A DNA stretch of 64,000 nucleotides from [Clostridium] aminophilum (lineage in GTDB: Bacteria; Bacillota; Clostridia; Lachnospirales; Lachnospiraceae). Both the position numbers and the translations under genes were made by a program. This document shows, in pieces, positions 45,748-54,848 of this stretch (its first letter is position 1; every line of letters starts with the position of its first letter). The notes below the pieces were generated by a model. The model saw only the letters and a list, made by a program, of their open reading frames with translations. It searched no databases and was not told where the DNA came from. Where the stretch lies: contig NZ_FOIL01000007.1 in assembly GCF_900101295.1 (NCBI RefSeq), positions 1 through 64,000 of the forward strand, given 5' to 3'.

Positions 45748-46221
45748 TTATCGGATAAATCGGAACAGCGGTCCTGTAAGGCCGACTTTATAGATCGGCA
45801 GCTGAAGGATGACCACAAACAGAACAAAGGATGCGATCAGATAGACCGCTGTGACCAGGATGATCTGCTTTGCGGACCGTACACCCATATACCACTGGAA
45901 GACCACCATAAATACTAATGTTGCGATCCAGTATCCGATCACTTCAAATGCGACAAAATACGCAAAAGTCAGCAAGGTAAAGGTGAGCGCAGTTTTTGTT
46001 CCACGGAACAGGCCGGATAAGGTTTCCGGTTTGTCATCCTTCTTTTCAGAGGCGGTGATCCCGTTTCGGGCAATCACGACCGAAAACGCCAGCATGGCGA
46101 TTCCGAGGGATGTCGGCACAATTTTCGCCTCACCGCTGATTCCGAGGGCAAAACAGATGATCAATAGACTGACAAAGAAAAGGACGATCCCAATGTAAAA
46201 ATCCGGATGTTTTGTTTTCAT
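45748..46221 (-). CDS. tctB: Tripartite tricarboxylate transporter, small membrane subunit TctB
   Basis: The start is ATG 46221 after an AGAGG site; 157 residues with four membrane segments and the usual short cytosolic loop (ASEKKDDKPETLSG). TctB sequences are poorly conserved; identification rests on size, topology and its position between TctC and TctA. It is 55 bases after the TctC stop. Confidence 0.88.
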   Translation of the reverse strand: MKTKHPDFYIGIVLFFVSLLIICFALGISGEAKIVPTSLGIAMLAFSVVIARNGITASEKKDDKPETLSGLFRGTKTALTFTLLTFAYFVAFEVIGYWIATLVFMVVFQWYMGVRSAKQIILVTAVYLIASFVLFVVILQLPIYKVGLTGPLFRFIR

Positions 46222-46276
46222 CCTGAAACCTCTTTCCTCCCCCTGATCGTTCAGGGGGATATCTAATAATTCGATA

Positions 46277-47386
46277 TTACTTTTTCTGAAGATTCCATAC
46301 GTCAAGGCGGATATCCAGCTGACTCTCCAGAGTCTTTCGGAAATCATCTCCGGTGGAAGTATCCAGTGTGATGCCCAGTTCCGACATATTCTTGATATAT
46401 TCCGGATCTTCGGAGGCTAGCTGAATTGCTTTTGCCATATACTCTGCCTTTTTCGGATCTACGGTCTTCGGATAGAAGTAGCCTCTGTCGGAAAATCCGA
46501 GATATTCTTTTCCGGTAGCTTCCTTGATGGTCGGAACGTCCGGGAGCTGTTCAACTCGTTTTTCGGTAAATACCGCGATCGGCGTCATTTCATCACTGTC
46601 ACCGGACAGAATATCGGAGACATTGCAGAAGTATACATCCGTATCTCCGGCAAGGAACATGCTCTTTCCGTCTGCGGAACCGTCGACCGGTACGACCGTG
46701 ATTTTGGCGTCAAAATTCTTGTTAAACCACTCTGCAGTCGAAGCATCTCCGTCAGTGATTCCGGTGGCCTGGGCGGAGATCAGAACCGGATTACTCTTTG
46801 CATACTCAACAAAGCTTGACGCATCGGAAAAACGGTCTTCGTTTTTACGGATGACCAGAGCGTTGGCGTCGATACACTGATTTGCGATCAGCTGAAGATC
46901 ATCGAGTCCGTATTCGCGCTGATTTCCTTCGTCATACTCTCCGAATACAAAGTTGTGGTTTACCAGTCCAAGGGTGTAGCCGTCAGAGTATTTATCTGCA
47001 TTTCCCAGGAGATCGGACCAGGATACCCAGCCTCCGGAACCGGTTGGATTTTCAATGACAACATTCTGTCCGGTTACTTTTGTGAGCGCGGTTGCGAGAT
47101 GACGTGCGCCGATATCCGTTGCACCTCCGGCAGAAAACGGTACCTGAATCGTGATGGTCTCGCTCGGGAAGTCACCGACTTTTTCCAGCGATGATGATGT
47201 GTTTCCGGAGGAAACAGAGCTTTCTGCTGTCTTTGTTTCGGAACCGGCATTCTCGGATGCCGTGCTCTCGGAAACGGAGGCTGCCTTCGTTGTGCTTTCG
47301 GCGGCAGAATTTGCGCAAGCTGCAAGTGAAGCGCTCATAGCGCCGGCAAGAATAACTGCGGTAATGGATGATACTGTCTTTTTCAT
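46277..47386 (-). CDS. tctC: Tripartite tricarboxylate transporter, substrate-binding lipoprotein TctC
   Basis: The start is ATG 47386 with AAAGGGGAAA upstream; 369 residues. A lipoprotein signal with lipobox LAAC near residues 21-24 is followed by a Ser/Thr/Ala-rich linker and the Bug/TctC domain: ITIQVPFSAGGATDIGARHLATAL, VIENPTGSGGWVSW and YTLGLVNHNF segments. The lipid-anchored protein captures the carboxylate outside the cell and passes it to TctAB. It lies 69 bases after the UroD-like gene. Confidence 0.93.
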   Translation of the reverse strand: MKKTVSSITAVILAGAMSASLAACANSAAESTTKAASVSESTASENAGSETKTAESSVSSGNTSSSLEKVGDFPSETITIQVPFSAGGATDIGARHLATALTKVTGQNVVIENPTGSGGWVSWSDLLGNADKYSDGYTLGLVNHNFVFGEYDEGNQREYGLDDLQLIANQCIDANALVIRKNEDRFSDASSFVEYAKSNPVLISAQATGITDGDASTAEWFNKNFDAKITVVPVDGSADGKSMFLAGDTDVYFCNVSDILSGDSDEMTPIAVFTEKRVEQLPDVPTIKEATGKEYLGFSDRGYFYPKTVDPKKAEYMAKAIQLASEDPEYIKNMSELGITLDTSTGDDFRKTLESQLDIRLDVWNLQKK

Positions 47387-47455
47387 GTTTTCCCCTTTCA
47401 TTCCATTAAAAAGTTTTTATATTAAGCAGGCTGAGGTTTGACCCGGTCTGCTGCA

Positions 47456-48493
47456 TTACGAAGTAATTTTCAGGATGCGCTCCTCTTCTTCCAGCGTTTT
47501 CCTGACGTAATGAAGCATTTCTTCATTGAGAGGATAACGGATGACACACCCCGGTGTCAGGATAAGATTTTTCCCTCCGGTTATTTTGAGACATTTATAA
47601 ATCTGATGGTGAATGGCGTTGAACTGACAATGGGTAATATCAAAACGTTTTAATCCGCCCATGAGACATTTTCCGGTGAACTCCAGCGTCTCATCCAACG
47701 TCGGATAAGTTTCCCATACATGCCAGTTGAATACATCTACCGGATAATCCTTTAGGATATTAAACATAATGTCTGTTCCATGGCAGTGAAGGGTGTTCAT
47801 CCAGCCGCCGGCAGACCGTGCCGCTTCGAGAACACGAATATCGTAGGGTTTCCCAAATTCCTCATATTCGTTTTCCTTGAGCGGTTCCGTGGCCATCTCG
47901 TTTGTATAATTACTCATCTGTGCAGCGAGAAAAATTCCGTCGGCACCGAGATGAATGGCTTCCTTTGCGAGGTCGCAGGTTACTTCGGTAATCAGCTCCA
48001 GTGCTGCTTTGATCTCGTTTCCGTGTCCGTCATGAATATATGTGGCTGCATTTCCACCACAGAGTTTATTGACCGTCGAAATTGGACTGAAAACAGTAAA
48101 GATCACCGGCACATCGTCCTCTCCGAGACGCCGTTTGAGCATTTGCAGATAATGGAGTTCTCTTCCCAGTGCGCCCTCTTGAATGGAAGGACGGGAAAGA
48201 TTCAACCAATCGGCAGCGGTGTGAACCGGTGTGCTGACAAGCTCTGCTTTTCCACCCTGCGCAACCGTGGAATAATCGATTTCTACTCCGAAATCTTCGA
48301 TGGAATACATTCCGTTATTCATTGTCTTGATGAAATCCAGATCGTATTTTTCATAAAAGGCAAGAGTTTGATCTGTAATCTGATCGGCGTCATGATCGAA
48401 CTGCGGCATATGACTCCATAGACTGTACGGAGTCTTATCCGGTTTTCCACCCCGGACTGCGGTCATGATCCGCTCTTTCTTTGTCATTTCCAT
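47456..48493 (-). CDS. Uroporphyrinogen decarboxylase (URO-D) family protein
   Basis: The start is ATG 48493 with AGAGGAG 7 bases upstream; 345 residues. The TIM-barrel family pattern is seen: KKERIMTAVRGGKPDKTPYSLW at the N-terminus, IHLGADGIFLAAQMSN in the middle, MNTLHCHGTDIMFNILKDYPVDVFNWH and LTPGCVIRYPLNEEML near the end. Besides HemE, this family includes cobamide-dependent methyltransferases. As no haem genes are near and the sequence differs from HemE, a catabolic role on the substrate of TctABC is more likely. It is the first gene of the operon. Confidence 0.82.
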   Translation of the reverse strand: MEMTKKERIMTAVRGGKPDKTPYSLWSHMPQFDHDADQITDQTLAFYEKYDLDFIKTMNNGMYSIEDFGVEIDYSTVAQGGKAELVSTPVHTAADWLNLSRPSIQEGALGRELHYLQMLKRRLGEDDVPVIFTVFSPISTVNKLCGGNAATYIHDGHGNEIKAALELITEVTCDLAKEAIHLGADGIFLAAQMSNYTNEMATEPLKENEYEEFGKPYDIRVLEAARSAGGWMNTLHCHGTDIMFNILKDYPVDVFNWHVWETYPTLDETLEFTGKCLMGGLKRFDITHCQFNAIHHQIYKCLKITGGKNLILTPGCVIRYPLNEEMLHYVRKTLEEEERILKITS

Positions 48494-48842
48494 GGTGATA
48501 CTCCTCTTTGACTGATGCTGTTTTTTGCAAATGCTTGTGAAGTAAAAACAAAACATCGTTCTACTACTAAACCTATATAAATAGTATGTATATGTGAATG
48601 GTAGGAATTGTATCACAGAAATGTTTTTAAAAAAAAATACACAAAAGTTATGGAAAGATATAAAAAAATAATATATAGTCCGGATCTTAAGATAATATCA
48701 GGGGATAAAAGAAGGTAGCAGGCAATTTGCCTGCTACCTTCTTTTATCGGTGGAACATTTAGCAAGTGGGTTTTCGAAATTAGTGGCGTTGCTTTTTCGA
48801 CATGTTTGATGATTCCGCTTAGAGTGGGCAGATTGTTACCTG
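48494..48842. other. Intergenic region upstream of the UroD-like/tct operon
   Basis: No gene. The part next to the UroD-like gene is very AT-rich and should hold the operon's promoter (a run of TATA-like boxes at 48570-48600 on the minus strand; none is clear-cut). The strong hairpin at 48704-48748 ends the gene to the right. Confidence 0.5.
48704..48748. terminator. Bidirectional terminator, perfect 20-bp stem
   Basis: Bases 48704-48723 pair without mismatch with 48729-48748 around AATTT. A and T runs are at the outer ends on both strands. It ends the gene at 48843 and could also insulate the UroD-like/tct operon. Confidence 0.9.
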
Positions 48843-49628
48843 CTACAGCCCCATCATTACCGTACGGAAAAAGTCGGACGGAACGAAATAAAGACCGTCA
48901 GTGGCTTCTTTCCGCCATGTCACAGAATGATACCATGGCATATAGAGATCCTGCATACCGTGATGGATCGGAATGCTGACGACTTCCGACAAAAGATCGC
49001 TTACGCTATTTTTTAGGACAGTGAGATAATCGTCGAAGTCAATGGTGATGCCGGAATTTATGGGAGAGCCGCTGTTGGTGGTGTGCCAGGCCTCATCGTC
49101 AAAATGATCCATGATCACATGGTGCGGGATGAAGCAGACGGATGTCCGCTGCTCTTTCATCGAGGTACAGATCAGATCAAACAGGACTTTTTCATTTCCG
49201 TGCATTTCGCCCCGAAGGGTCCGGTAGATCTTTCTGCAGTAATCCCGGTGAGAATTATCCTGCGACCAGGTATCCGGGAGTGAATTGGGATTCAGGGCGA
49301 GCAGGTAATTCATCACCTGATCGAACCATACCGGGCCCTCCAGAAGAGGCTCTTTTTCCGCGGTCAGGCGAAGGCGGTGGTCGGGATTGGGCTCTCCGGC
49401 GGAGATCATCCAGTCTCTTCCAATCTTACGCGCAGTGCGGAAGCCTCCGCGAAGCGCTTTCTGACGGGCGGTAGCCGGAGAAAGATCATGCATTTTGGCC
49501 CAGTCTTTTAACGGGATCATATCTTCCGGAACTGCCTCCTCGATCTGCCCTCTCTCATCCAGGGTGACCGGTGATCCGGCGCTGTCCAAAAGAGAAAACA
49601 GATTTTCTGCTGTATGATTATCTCTCAT
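48843..49628 (-). CDS. Helix-turn-helix DNA-binding protein of unknown function
   Basis: A 261-residue soluble protein with AAGGAGG before ATG 49628. Residues about 36-77 form a MerR/excisionase-type helix-turn-helix (IPLKDWAKMHDLSPATARQKALRGGFRTARKIGRDWMI). The rest contains a segment of about 150 residues with RDYCRKIYRTLRGEMHGNEKVLFDLI, an IPHHVIMDHFDDEAW motif and a C-terminal domain with SVTWRKEATDGLYF. I do not recognise this part. The gene stands alone between two terminators. Confidence 0.65.
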   Translation of the reverse strand: MRDNHTAENLFSLLDSAGSPVTLDERGQIEEAVPEDMIPLKDWAKMHDLSPATARQKALRGGFRTARKIGRDWMISAGEPNPDHRLRLTAEKEPLLEGPVWFDQVMNYLLALNPNSLPDTWSQDNSHRDYCRKIYRTLRGEMHGNEKVLFDLICTSMKEQRTSVCFIPHHVIMDHFDDEAWHTTNSGSPINSGITIDFDDYLTVLKNSVSDLLSEVVSIPIHHGMQDLYMPWYHSVTWRKEATDGLYFVPSDFFRTVMMGL

Positions 49629-49777
49629 GAAGATTCCTCCTTTTCCTAATTTGTAACGGAAAGATTTATATCTTTATTATACTACGTTTGCGTAGCAATG
49701 CAATACTGCTCGGCATATTTTTTTATTACTTATTTTTTCGTTCCTAATAAACAAGTGTTTTGGTTCGTTATTTATGA

Positions 49778-49819
49778 AAAACCTGCCTGTACGGATGAAT
49801 TCCGATACGGGCAGGTTTT
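49778..49819 (-). terminator. Terminator of the secreted metalloprotease-like gene
   Basis: AAAACCTGCC (49778-49787) pairs with GGCAGGTTTT (49810-49819); the inner part pairs imperfectly. On the minus strand it ends in TTTTTCAT. Confidence 0.8.
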
Positions 49820-49848
49820 CTCGAGTCTAGTGGATTTACTGGTGTAAT

Positions 49849-52281
49849 TTACGCATCCTCTTGCGTTGCATCGTCTGCAGGATCCCCGGTTTTATCCTGT
49901 GAGTTTTCAGCTGCGATATCTCTGTCGGCAGGAATTTCAGGATCCGACTCCGGTGTAGATTCTTTCCGGTTCTTGTCATCGGGCTCCTCTTCCGGACCTG
50001 TAGTGGTCGAGGTATCTTCCGGCATGCTTGCTATTTCCTGTAATTCGGAACTGTTTTCTGAACTGCTGTCCGAAGGAATCGCATCTTCCGATGATGTATC
50101 CGTAATGTCTTTTGCATCTGTACTGTCTTGCGTACCGTCACTGTTCGGAGAATCGGTATTATTGGTATTATTATCAAAGCCGTCATTGCTTTGAGTTTCT
50201 TTGCTGTCATTTACAGCATCATCGGAAGGTACTTCGGAATCGACTGCTGCATCGTCTGACATCTCGTTGCCAGCTTTCAACGAAACTGAATTGATCTCGG
50301 GATATTGATGCATAATACTTGCCGCCATTGCCGTTCCGTTTTCAGTAGAATTGCTTCCCAATCCGGTTGTGGTTGACTTTCCGGCCGTGTCCAGAGCAGT
50401 GTAATAATCAGCGGTTGATGGCACATAGGTTCTCGAATCGACAACGTTAAAAAAGGTGCTTTTTACTACTTCATCTGTGAGCGGCGATACATATCCCTGC
50501 TCCTGACGGAGAATGGACCCGTTTGGCTGCATTGTGGTGGAATCCTCCAGGAAGTTCAGATAATCCGCCACAAACTGAAGGGAACTTTGATCTCCCTGAT
50601 ATACCCCATGTTCATCTTGAATGCCTTTCACAAATCGCTTAGTGAAATCATCTGTGTCATTGTAGGCCCCATCCGAGATTTCGGAAATGATGGTATCCAG
50701 GGGCTTATTATTATGAAGCTGGTACAGAATCTCTTCCATTCCGGCCCGGATGACCTCCATATTGTAAATGTTGTTCTGGGTATCATGGAGATCTTCGCTG
50801 GTGTAATCGCAGTATTTTACACCGGCGAGGCCTGCCAGATATACGCTGGCGAGATAACCGGAAACATAGTTTGCGGAAGCTAAGTCTTCATTCAGAGTCT
50901 GCTCGATGTCGTTGCAGATAGTGTAGTCTTGTGTCGGACCATGAAGAACTGTATCGAGATATCGTGAAAGAACGTGCTCTGTATCATAATCCATCTTATA
51001 AGCCCAAGTATCACGTACATTATCAACCTGCAAGTATCGAAAAAAAGTGACCCGTGATTGAAAAACATTTTGTACTGATGAAGCAGTTCCTTCAGTGAAC
51101 CAAAATGGGAACAGATCGCCCGTTTTAGCGGAGGTTGACATTCCCGTATGGTTATAATCGTACATATATGCGTGGAATAATTCGTGAAGAATGATGTTTT
51201 CTAACGCCTTTCTTCCGCCTTCGACCAGGGTCCATTTTCCGTTATCGTCTTGTTGGATGATATTTTCAACACCTCCAGAGTCTGTTATAAATATCGCTCC
51301 TGTATTGACTAGGAATGTATACATATAAGTTGCAGTGCTTGAGCTGTTCTTTCCATCAAGAAATGCGGAGCCACCGGACCAATCTTCTTCTCTGCCGCTA
51401 AAATCGGTTGTATTGTAATAGATATTCAGCCCGAGCTGTGTTCCGATCTCCTTGTCCGGAGTCGCACTGCCGAAAGATTTCGGGAAACTTTCTTCCAAAA
51501 GTTTGGCCGCCTGCGGAATGATGGTATACCGGAGAAGCGTCACAAATTCGTTCAGGAATTCGGCGTCATACGTCTCAATGGCGGATTTATCGCAATGAAT
51601 ACGCACCAAGTACGGAAGCTCGTCCGCGGGATCCTTGTTTGGATCGTCCGGCTCTACCCGGTCACGATGGGGATCCTGGGAATCGGACGAATCGTCATCG
51701 GAGTCTTCCGGATACTGCTGATCCGTTGAATCTTTCTTTTCATTCAGCGGAACGGCAAAGGAGTCCGGAGCCTGGTTGGAAAATCTGGTGGATAGATCAA
51801 ATTTCAGCGGGACCGGTGTGATGCACAGAAAACCCAGGGCCGGATCCGAAACAAAGAGGGATCCGTCCCGATCACCATAGAGGTTTTTGACAAATTCCGG
51901 AAGATAGATGGCAAAAGAGCCGTCGGATGCCGACGTCTTGATGGAGTATCCGGTGGGAATATACACCACAAAGATCGGAAAACAGGTAGTCTCTTCCGAA
52001 AAGTTTTCCACAGGATTTCCGGCAGGATCGATCCACAGAACCGGGATCTCCCATGAGACGCCCTGATCGGTGGTGATCTTCGCCCGGTCATCCAGTGCTT
52101 TTCCTTCTCGCGGCTCCTCAACGTCGGTTAAGGAAAGCCCGGTCAGGGCGATATTGCCGGATTCATCCCGTTCGACGGCGTCGATGACGGCATCATTTGC
52201 CGCAAAGGCACATACGGATGCCAGGTTGGAAAACAGAAAAACAAAGGATAGCAATAAAGCCAGCAAACGAAATCTTTTCAT
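49849..52281 (-). CDS. Large secreted protein with HExxH metallopeptidase site and acidic Ser/Thr/Asp tail
   Basis: An 810-residue protein with a signal peptide (1-28). Residues 30-180 look like beta-sandwich repeats. An acidic linker (DSDDDSSDSQDP...) comes before the main domain. The zinc site is HELFHAYMYDYNH (HExxH near 364) and FWFTEGTASSVQ about 31 residues on supplies a Glu, the gluzincin arrangement. Residues 640-810 are a low-complexity tail of Ser, Asp, Glu, Thr and Asn without a sortase motif or membrane anchor. I would call it a secreted zinc metalloprotease; the family is not certain. It is monocistronic. Confidence 0.72.
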   Translation of the reverse strand: MKRFRLLALLLSFVFLFSNLASVCAFAANDAVIDAVERDESGNIALTGLSLTDVEEPREGKALDDRAKITTDQGVSWEIPVLWIDPAGNPVENFSEETTCFPIFVVYIPTGYSIKTSASDGSFAIYLPEFVKNLYGDRDGSLFVSDPALGFLCITPVPLKFDLSTRFSNQAPDSFAVPLNEKKDSTDQQYPEDSDDDSSDSQDPHRDRVEPDDPNKDPADELPYLVRIHCDKSAIETYDAEFLNEFVTLLRYTIIPQAAKLLEESFPKSFGSATPDKEIGTQLGLNIYYNTTDFSGREEDWSGGSAFLDGKNSSSTATYMYTFLVNTGAIFITDSGGVENIIQQDDNGKWTLVEGGRKALENIILHELFHAYMYDYNHTGMSTSAKTGDLFPFWFTEGTASSVQNVFQSRVTFFRYLQVDNVRDTWAYKMDYDTEHVLSRYLDTVLHGPTQDYTICNDIEQTLNEDLASANYVSGYLASVYLAGLAGVKYCDYTSEDLHDTQNNIYNMEVIRAGMEEILYQLHNNKPLDTIISEISDGAYNDTDDFTKRFVKGIQDEHGVYQGDQSSLQFVADYLNFLEDSTTMQPNGSILRQEQGYVSPLTDEVVKSTFFNVVDSRTYVPSTADYYTALDTAGKSTTTGLGSNSTENGTAMAASIMHQYPEINSVSLKAGNEMSDDAAVDSEVPSDDAVNDSKETQSNDGFDNNTNNTDSPNSDGTQDSTDAKDITDTSSEDAIPSDSSSENSSELQEIASMPEDTSTTTGPEEEPDDKNRKESTPESDPEIPADRDIAAENSQDKTGDPADDATQEDA

Positions 52282-52400
52282 GACATTTTCCCCACATATA
52301 ATTATCCATAATCATTAAAGCATTCTCCCTTTTTTCATTATCTATGAAGCTTCCGGATTTCGCAAATTATTTTCATTACTGATTTGATGCATAACGAGGC

Positions 52401-52435
52401 AAAACACGCTTTTCGCATTCTCGCGGAGCGTGTTT
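52401..52435 (-). repeat. Short repeat-family element forming a hairpin
   Basis: AAACACGCT (52402-52410) pairs with AGCGTGTTT (52427-52435). The complement of its right part matches the AACGCTCCGCGAG.ATGC block of the elements at 24527 and 26248. Confidence 0.5.
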
Positions 52436-52475
52436 GTTCCATTGGAATTCCGGAGAAATCACCTATGAAACAAAA

Positions 52476-52516
52476 AACCATTCAGAATCTTTCGGACCGG
52501 AAAGACCTGAATGGTT
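52476..52516 (-). terminator. Terminator of the GNAT gene
   Basis: AACCATTCAG (52476-52485) pairs with CTGAATGGTT (52507-52516), with an inner TCTTTC/GAAAGA stem. On the minus strand it is followed by TTTTGTTTC. Confidence 0.85.
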
Positions 52517-52583
52517 TCGTAAAACTGTGGTTTAAACGATTGTTTGCTTTGGCTCTGTCACTTTGCCGCTACCTTTCACCTGC

Positions 52584-52937
52584 TTAATCCCGGCGGATCG
52601 AACAGGATGAACCGGTTGCGGAAGCCTTCATGGCTGCTGCTTCGTCCGGATCAACCAGAAGGAACATGTATTCCGGATGGCTGCTGAACCAGCTCTGCGC
52701 ATACGGGCAGGTTACCAGACACCGGCGTCCGGTCTGCCGGATGGACTCGACGGTCTCCCGCATCAGGCGAGACGCAAGGCCCCTGCCGGAAAGCTTTTCT
52801 GCCACTTCCGTATGGGAAATGTTGACAAGTCCTTCGCCGACGGTCGGGAAATCCACTTTTGCGGTGATCGTGCCGTCCTCTTCTTCGATCCAGACACGGT
52901 TTGCTCCGGTCTGAATGATCGGGTCATCATAATTCAT
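52584..52937 (-). CDS. GNAT-family N-acetyltransferase, short YjdJ type
   Basis: A 117-residue protein with AGAGG upstream of ATG 52937. It has the short-GNAT core: VNISHTEVAEKLSGRGLASRLMRETVESIR with the acetyl-CoA-binding GRGLA loop near 50, and VTCPYAQSWFSSHPEY toward the end, as in the GNAT_YjdJ group. These are about 95 residues long; here a Ser/Ala tail is added. The substrate is unknown. It begins 5 bases after the stop of the cytidylate-kinase-like gene, so both share a transcript. Confidence 0.82.
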   Translation of the reverse strand: MNYDDPIIQTGANRVWIEEEDGTITAKVDFPTVGEGLVNISHTEVAEKLSGRGLASRLMRETVESIRQTGRRCLVTCPYAQSWFSSHPEYMFLLVDPDEAAAMKASATGSSCSIRRD

Positions 52938-52942
52938 CGGTA

Positions 52943-53611
52943 TTACCTCTTCTCGGAATTGTATTTTTCCTGCATATGTTTGATATATGCCTGTTTCTGT
53001 TTGGCAAATTCTTCTATGATATTGACCGCTCCGTCATATCCGACCACACTGCTGTTCAGGCACAGATCGTAGCTCTTGGAGCTTCCCCAGCGCTTGTTGG
53101 AATAATAATTATAGTAGCTGGAACGGCGTTTGTCGGTTTTGATCATGATATCTTTTGCACTGTTTTCGGAGATGTTATGCTTCGCCGCCAGATGACGGAT
53201 CTTATCGGAGTCATCTCCGCGGATGAATACTGACACAACGTTCGGGTAGTCTGCCAGAGCATAGTCCGCGCACCGTCCGACGATTACGCAGGACTCACGG
53301 TCTGCCAGTTTTTTGATGGAATCGAACTGAGCCAGAAAGATTTTGTGATTCAGCGGCATATCCATATATGCTGACGCGGAATAACCGCCCATGGAGTAAG
53401 TATCCATGACCAGAGAATAAAGGAAACTGTTGGTCGGCTTCTCGTCATGCGTTTTGAACAGTTCTTCCGCGAGACCGGACTCTTTTGCAGCCATGCTCAA
53501 CAGCTCTTTGTCGTAGCATTTGATGCCCAGTCTCTCCGCAAGCTTCTGGCCGATCTGACGGCCGCCGCTTCCGCACTCTCTTCCAATGGTGATGATCAGA
53601 TTATTGTTCAT
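52943..53611 (-). CDS. Cytidylate kinase-like family protein
   Basis: The start is ATG 53611 (GGGAG about 11 bases upstream); 222 residues. The P-loop is IGRECGSGGRQIGQKLAERLG near 8-27, where the usual GKS/T is replaced by GGRQ, a mark of the cytidylate-kinase-like (PF13189) group. VIVGRCADYALAD and the Lys/Arg-rich lid (IKTDKRRSSYYNYYSNKRWG) follow. The family is common in clostridia but its substrate has not been shown. A C-terminal basic helix ends the protein. Confidence 0.82.
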   Translation of the reverse strand: MNNNLIITIGRECGSGGRQIGQKLAERLGIKCYDKELLSMAAKESGLAEELFKTHDEKPTNSFLYSLVMDTYSMGGYSASAYMDMPLNHKIFLAQFDSIKKLADRESCVIVGRCADYALADYPNVVSVFIRGDDSDKIRHLAAKHNISENSAKDIMIKTDKRRSSYYNYYSNKRWGSSKSYDLCLNSSVVGYDGAVNIIEEFAKQKQAYIKHMQEKYNSEKR

Positions 53612-53897
53612 AATATAAGCAGCTCCCTTCCAGAATCGTTGGACCGGCAGTCGGTCGGTATGCACAACCATGTGAAACCCGCGTTACGGATATCGGTTGA
53701 AGCGGATTTGACTTGTTGCCCGCAAATGACGGCTGCTGTTCCGCAGCATTTTCCGTTCATTCGTTCTTTATAGAATTATTATATCATCAATAGTCAGAAA
53801 AGTCACTTGTGGTTTTGTAAGTGTCACTTAATTATCGCAGCATTTTGCAGTGTCGAAATGGAACCTGCAAGTATCATTGCACATGCTGGATATTTCG

Positions 53898-54821
53898 TTA
53901 TCCCGTCGCGGTCTTCCGGAGTTTTTCGAGGAGATCTTCGAAGTATTCCGGGAGCGGAGCGGAATATTCCACATACTCTCCGGTCCGCGGATGGATAAAA
54001 CCGAGAATGCCGGCATGAAGGGTCTGACCTTCCAGATGGAAGGGCTGCTTTTCCGGGCCGTAGACGGTATCTCCGAGGATCGGGTGACCGATGGAAGCCA
54101 TGTGAACGCGAATCTGATGTGTGCGCCCGGTTTCGAGTTTACACTCGATCATGGTGTACCGGCCAAAACGCTCAAGAACATGCCAGTGGGTGACTGCATT
54201 TCGGCCGCCTTTCGCGCCGGCACACATCTTCTTCCGGTCCGTCGGATGTCGGCTGATGGGTGAGTCGATGGTGCCGTCATCCTCCTTCAGGTTTCCGGAA
54301 ACGATGGCATAATAGCGTCGGTTGATGGAGTGAACCTTTAACTGCTCTGCCAGGGAGCGGTGCGCCTGATCGTTCTTGCAGATCACCAGGACACCGGTGG
54401 TGTCCCGGTCGATCCGGTGGACGATGCCAGGCCGGAGTTCACCGTTGATTCCGGAAAGCTGGTCTTTGCAGTGATACATGAGTGCGTTGACGAGGGTTCC
54501 GCTGTAATGGCCCGGAGCGGGATGAACCACCATCCCTTTCGGTTTGTTGACGAGGATCACATCTTCGTCTTCATACAGGATATCCAGCGGGATATCTTCG
54601 GGGATAATTTCGGTTTCAACCGGTTCCGGAACATCAGCCTCGATGACATCGCCGTCTTCCACCTTGTAACTGCTCTTGACAGCGGACCCGTTCACGGTGA
54701 TTGCGCCGTCCTTTAAAAGTTTCTGAACGCGGGAACGGGAGAATTCTTCATCCTGTTCGGAAAGCCATCGGTCGATGCGCTCTCCGGCTTCATCCGGTTC
54801 TACAAAATACTGTTTAATCAA
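53898..54821 (-). CDS. rluD: Ribosomal large-subunit pseudouridine synthase, RluD family
   Basis: A 307-residue RluA/RluD-type enzyme starting with TTG at 54821 (GGAG 6 bases upstream). It has an S4 RNA-binding domain (ERIDRWLSEQDEEFSRSRVQKLLKDGAITVNG) and a catalytic domain with GIVHRIDRDTTGVLVI, which includes the essential Asp, and LETGRTHQIRVHMASIGHPILGD. It makes pseudouridine in 23S rRNA. It follows lspA by 27 bases, the usual clostridial order. Confidence 0.93.
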   Translation of the reverse strand: MIKQYFVEPDEAGERIDRWLSEQDEEFSRSRVQKLLKDGAITVNGSAVKSSYKVEDGDVIEADVPEPVETEIIPEDIPLDILYEDEDVILVNKPKGMVVHPAPGHYSGTLVNALMYHCKDQLSGINGELRPGIVHRIDRDTTGVLVICKNDQAHRSLAEQLKVHSINRRYYAIVSGNLKEDDGTIDSPISRHPTDRKKMCAGAKGGRNAVTHWHVLERFGRYTMIECKLETGRTHQIRVHMASIGHPILGDTVYGPEKQPFHLEGQTLHAGILGFIHPRTGEYVEYSAPLPEYFEDLLEKLRKTATG

Positions 54822-54848
54822 TGATTGCTCCGTTTCTGTGACATCGAT

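Larger units (their letters stand above)
52282..52583. other. Intergenic region with two hairpins
   Basis: No gene is seen. It contains the short repeat-family relative (52401-52435) and the terminator of the GNAT gene (52476-52516). The AT-rich start should hold the promoter of the metalloprotease-like gene. Confidence 0.5.
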
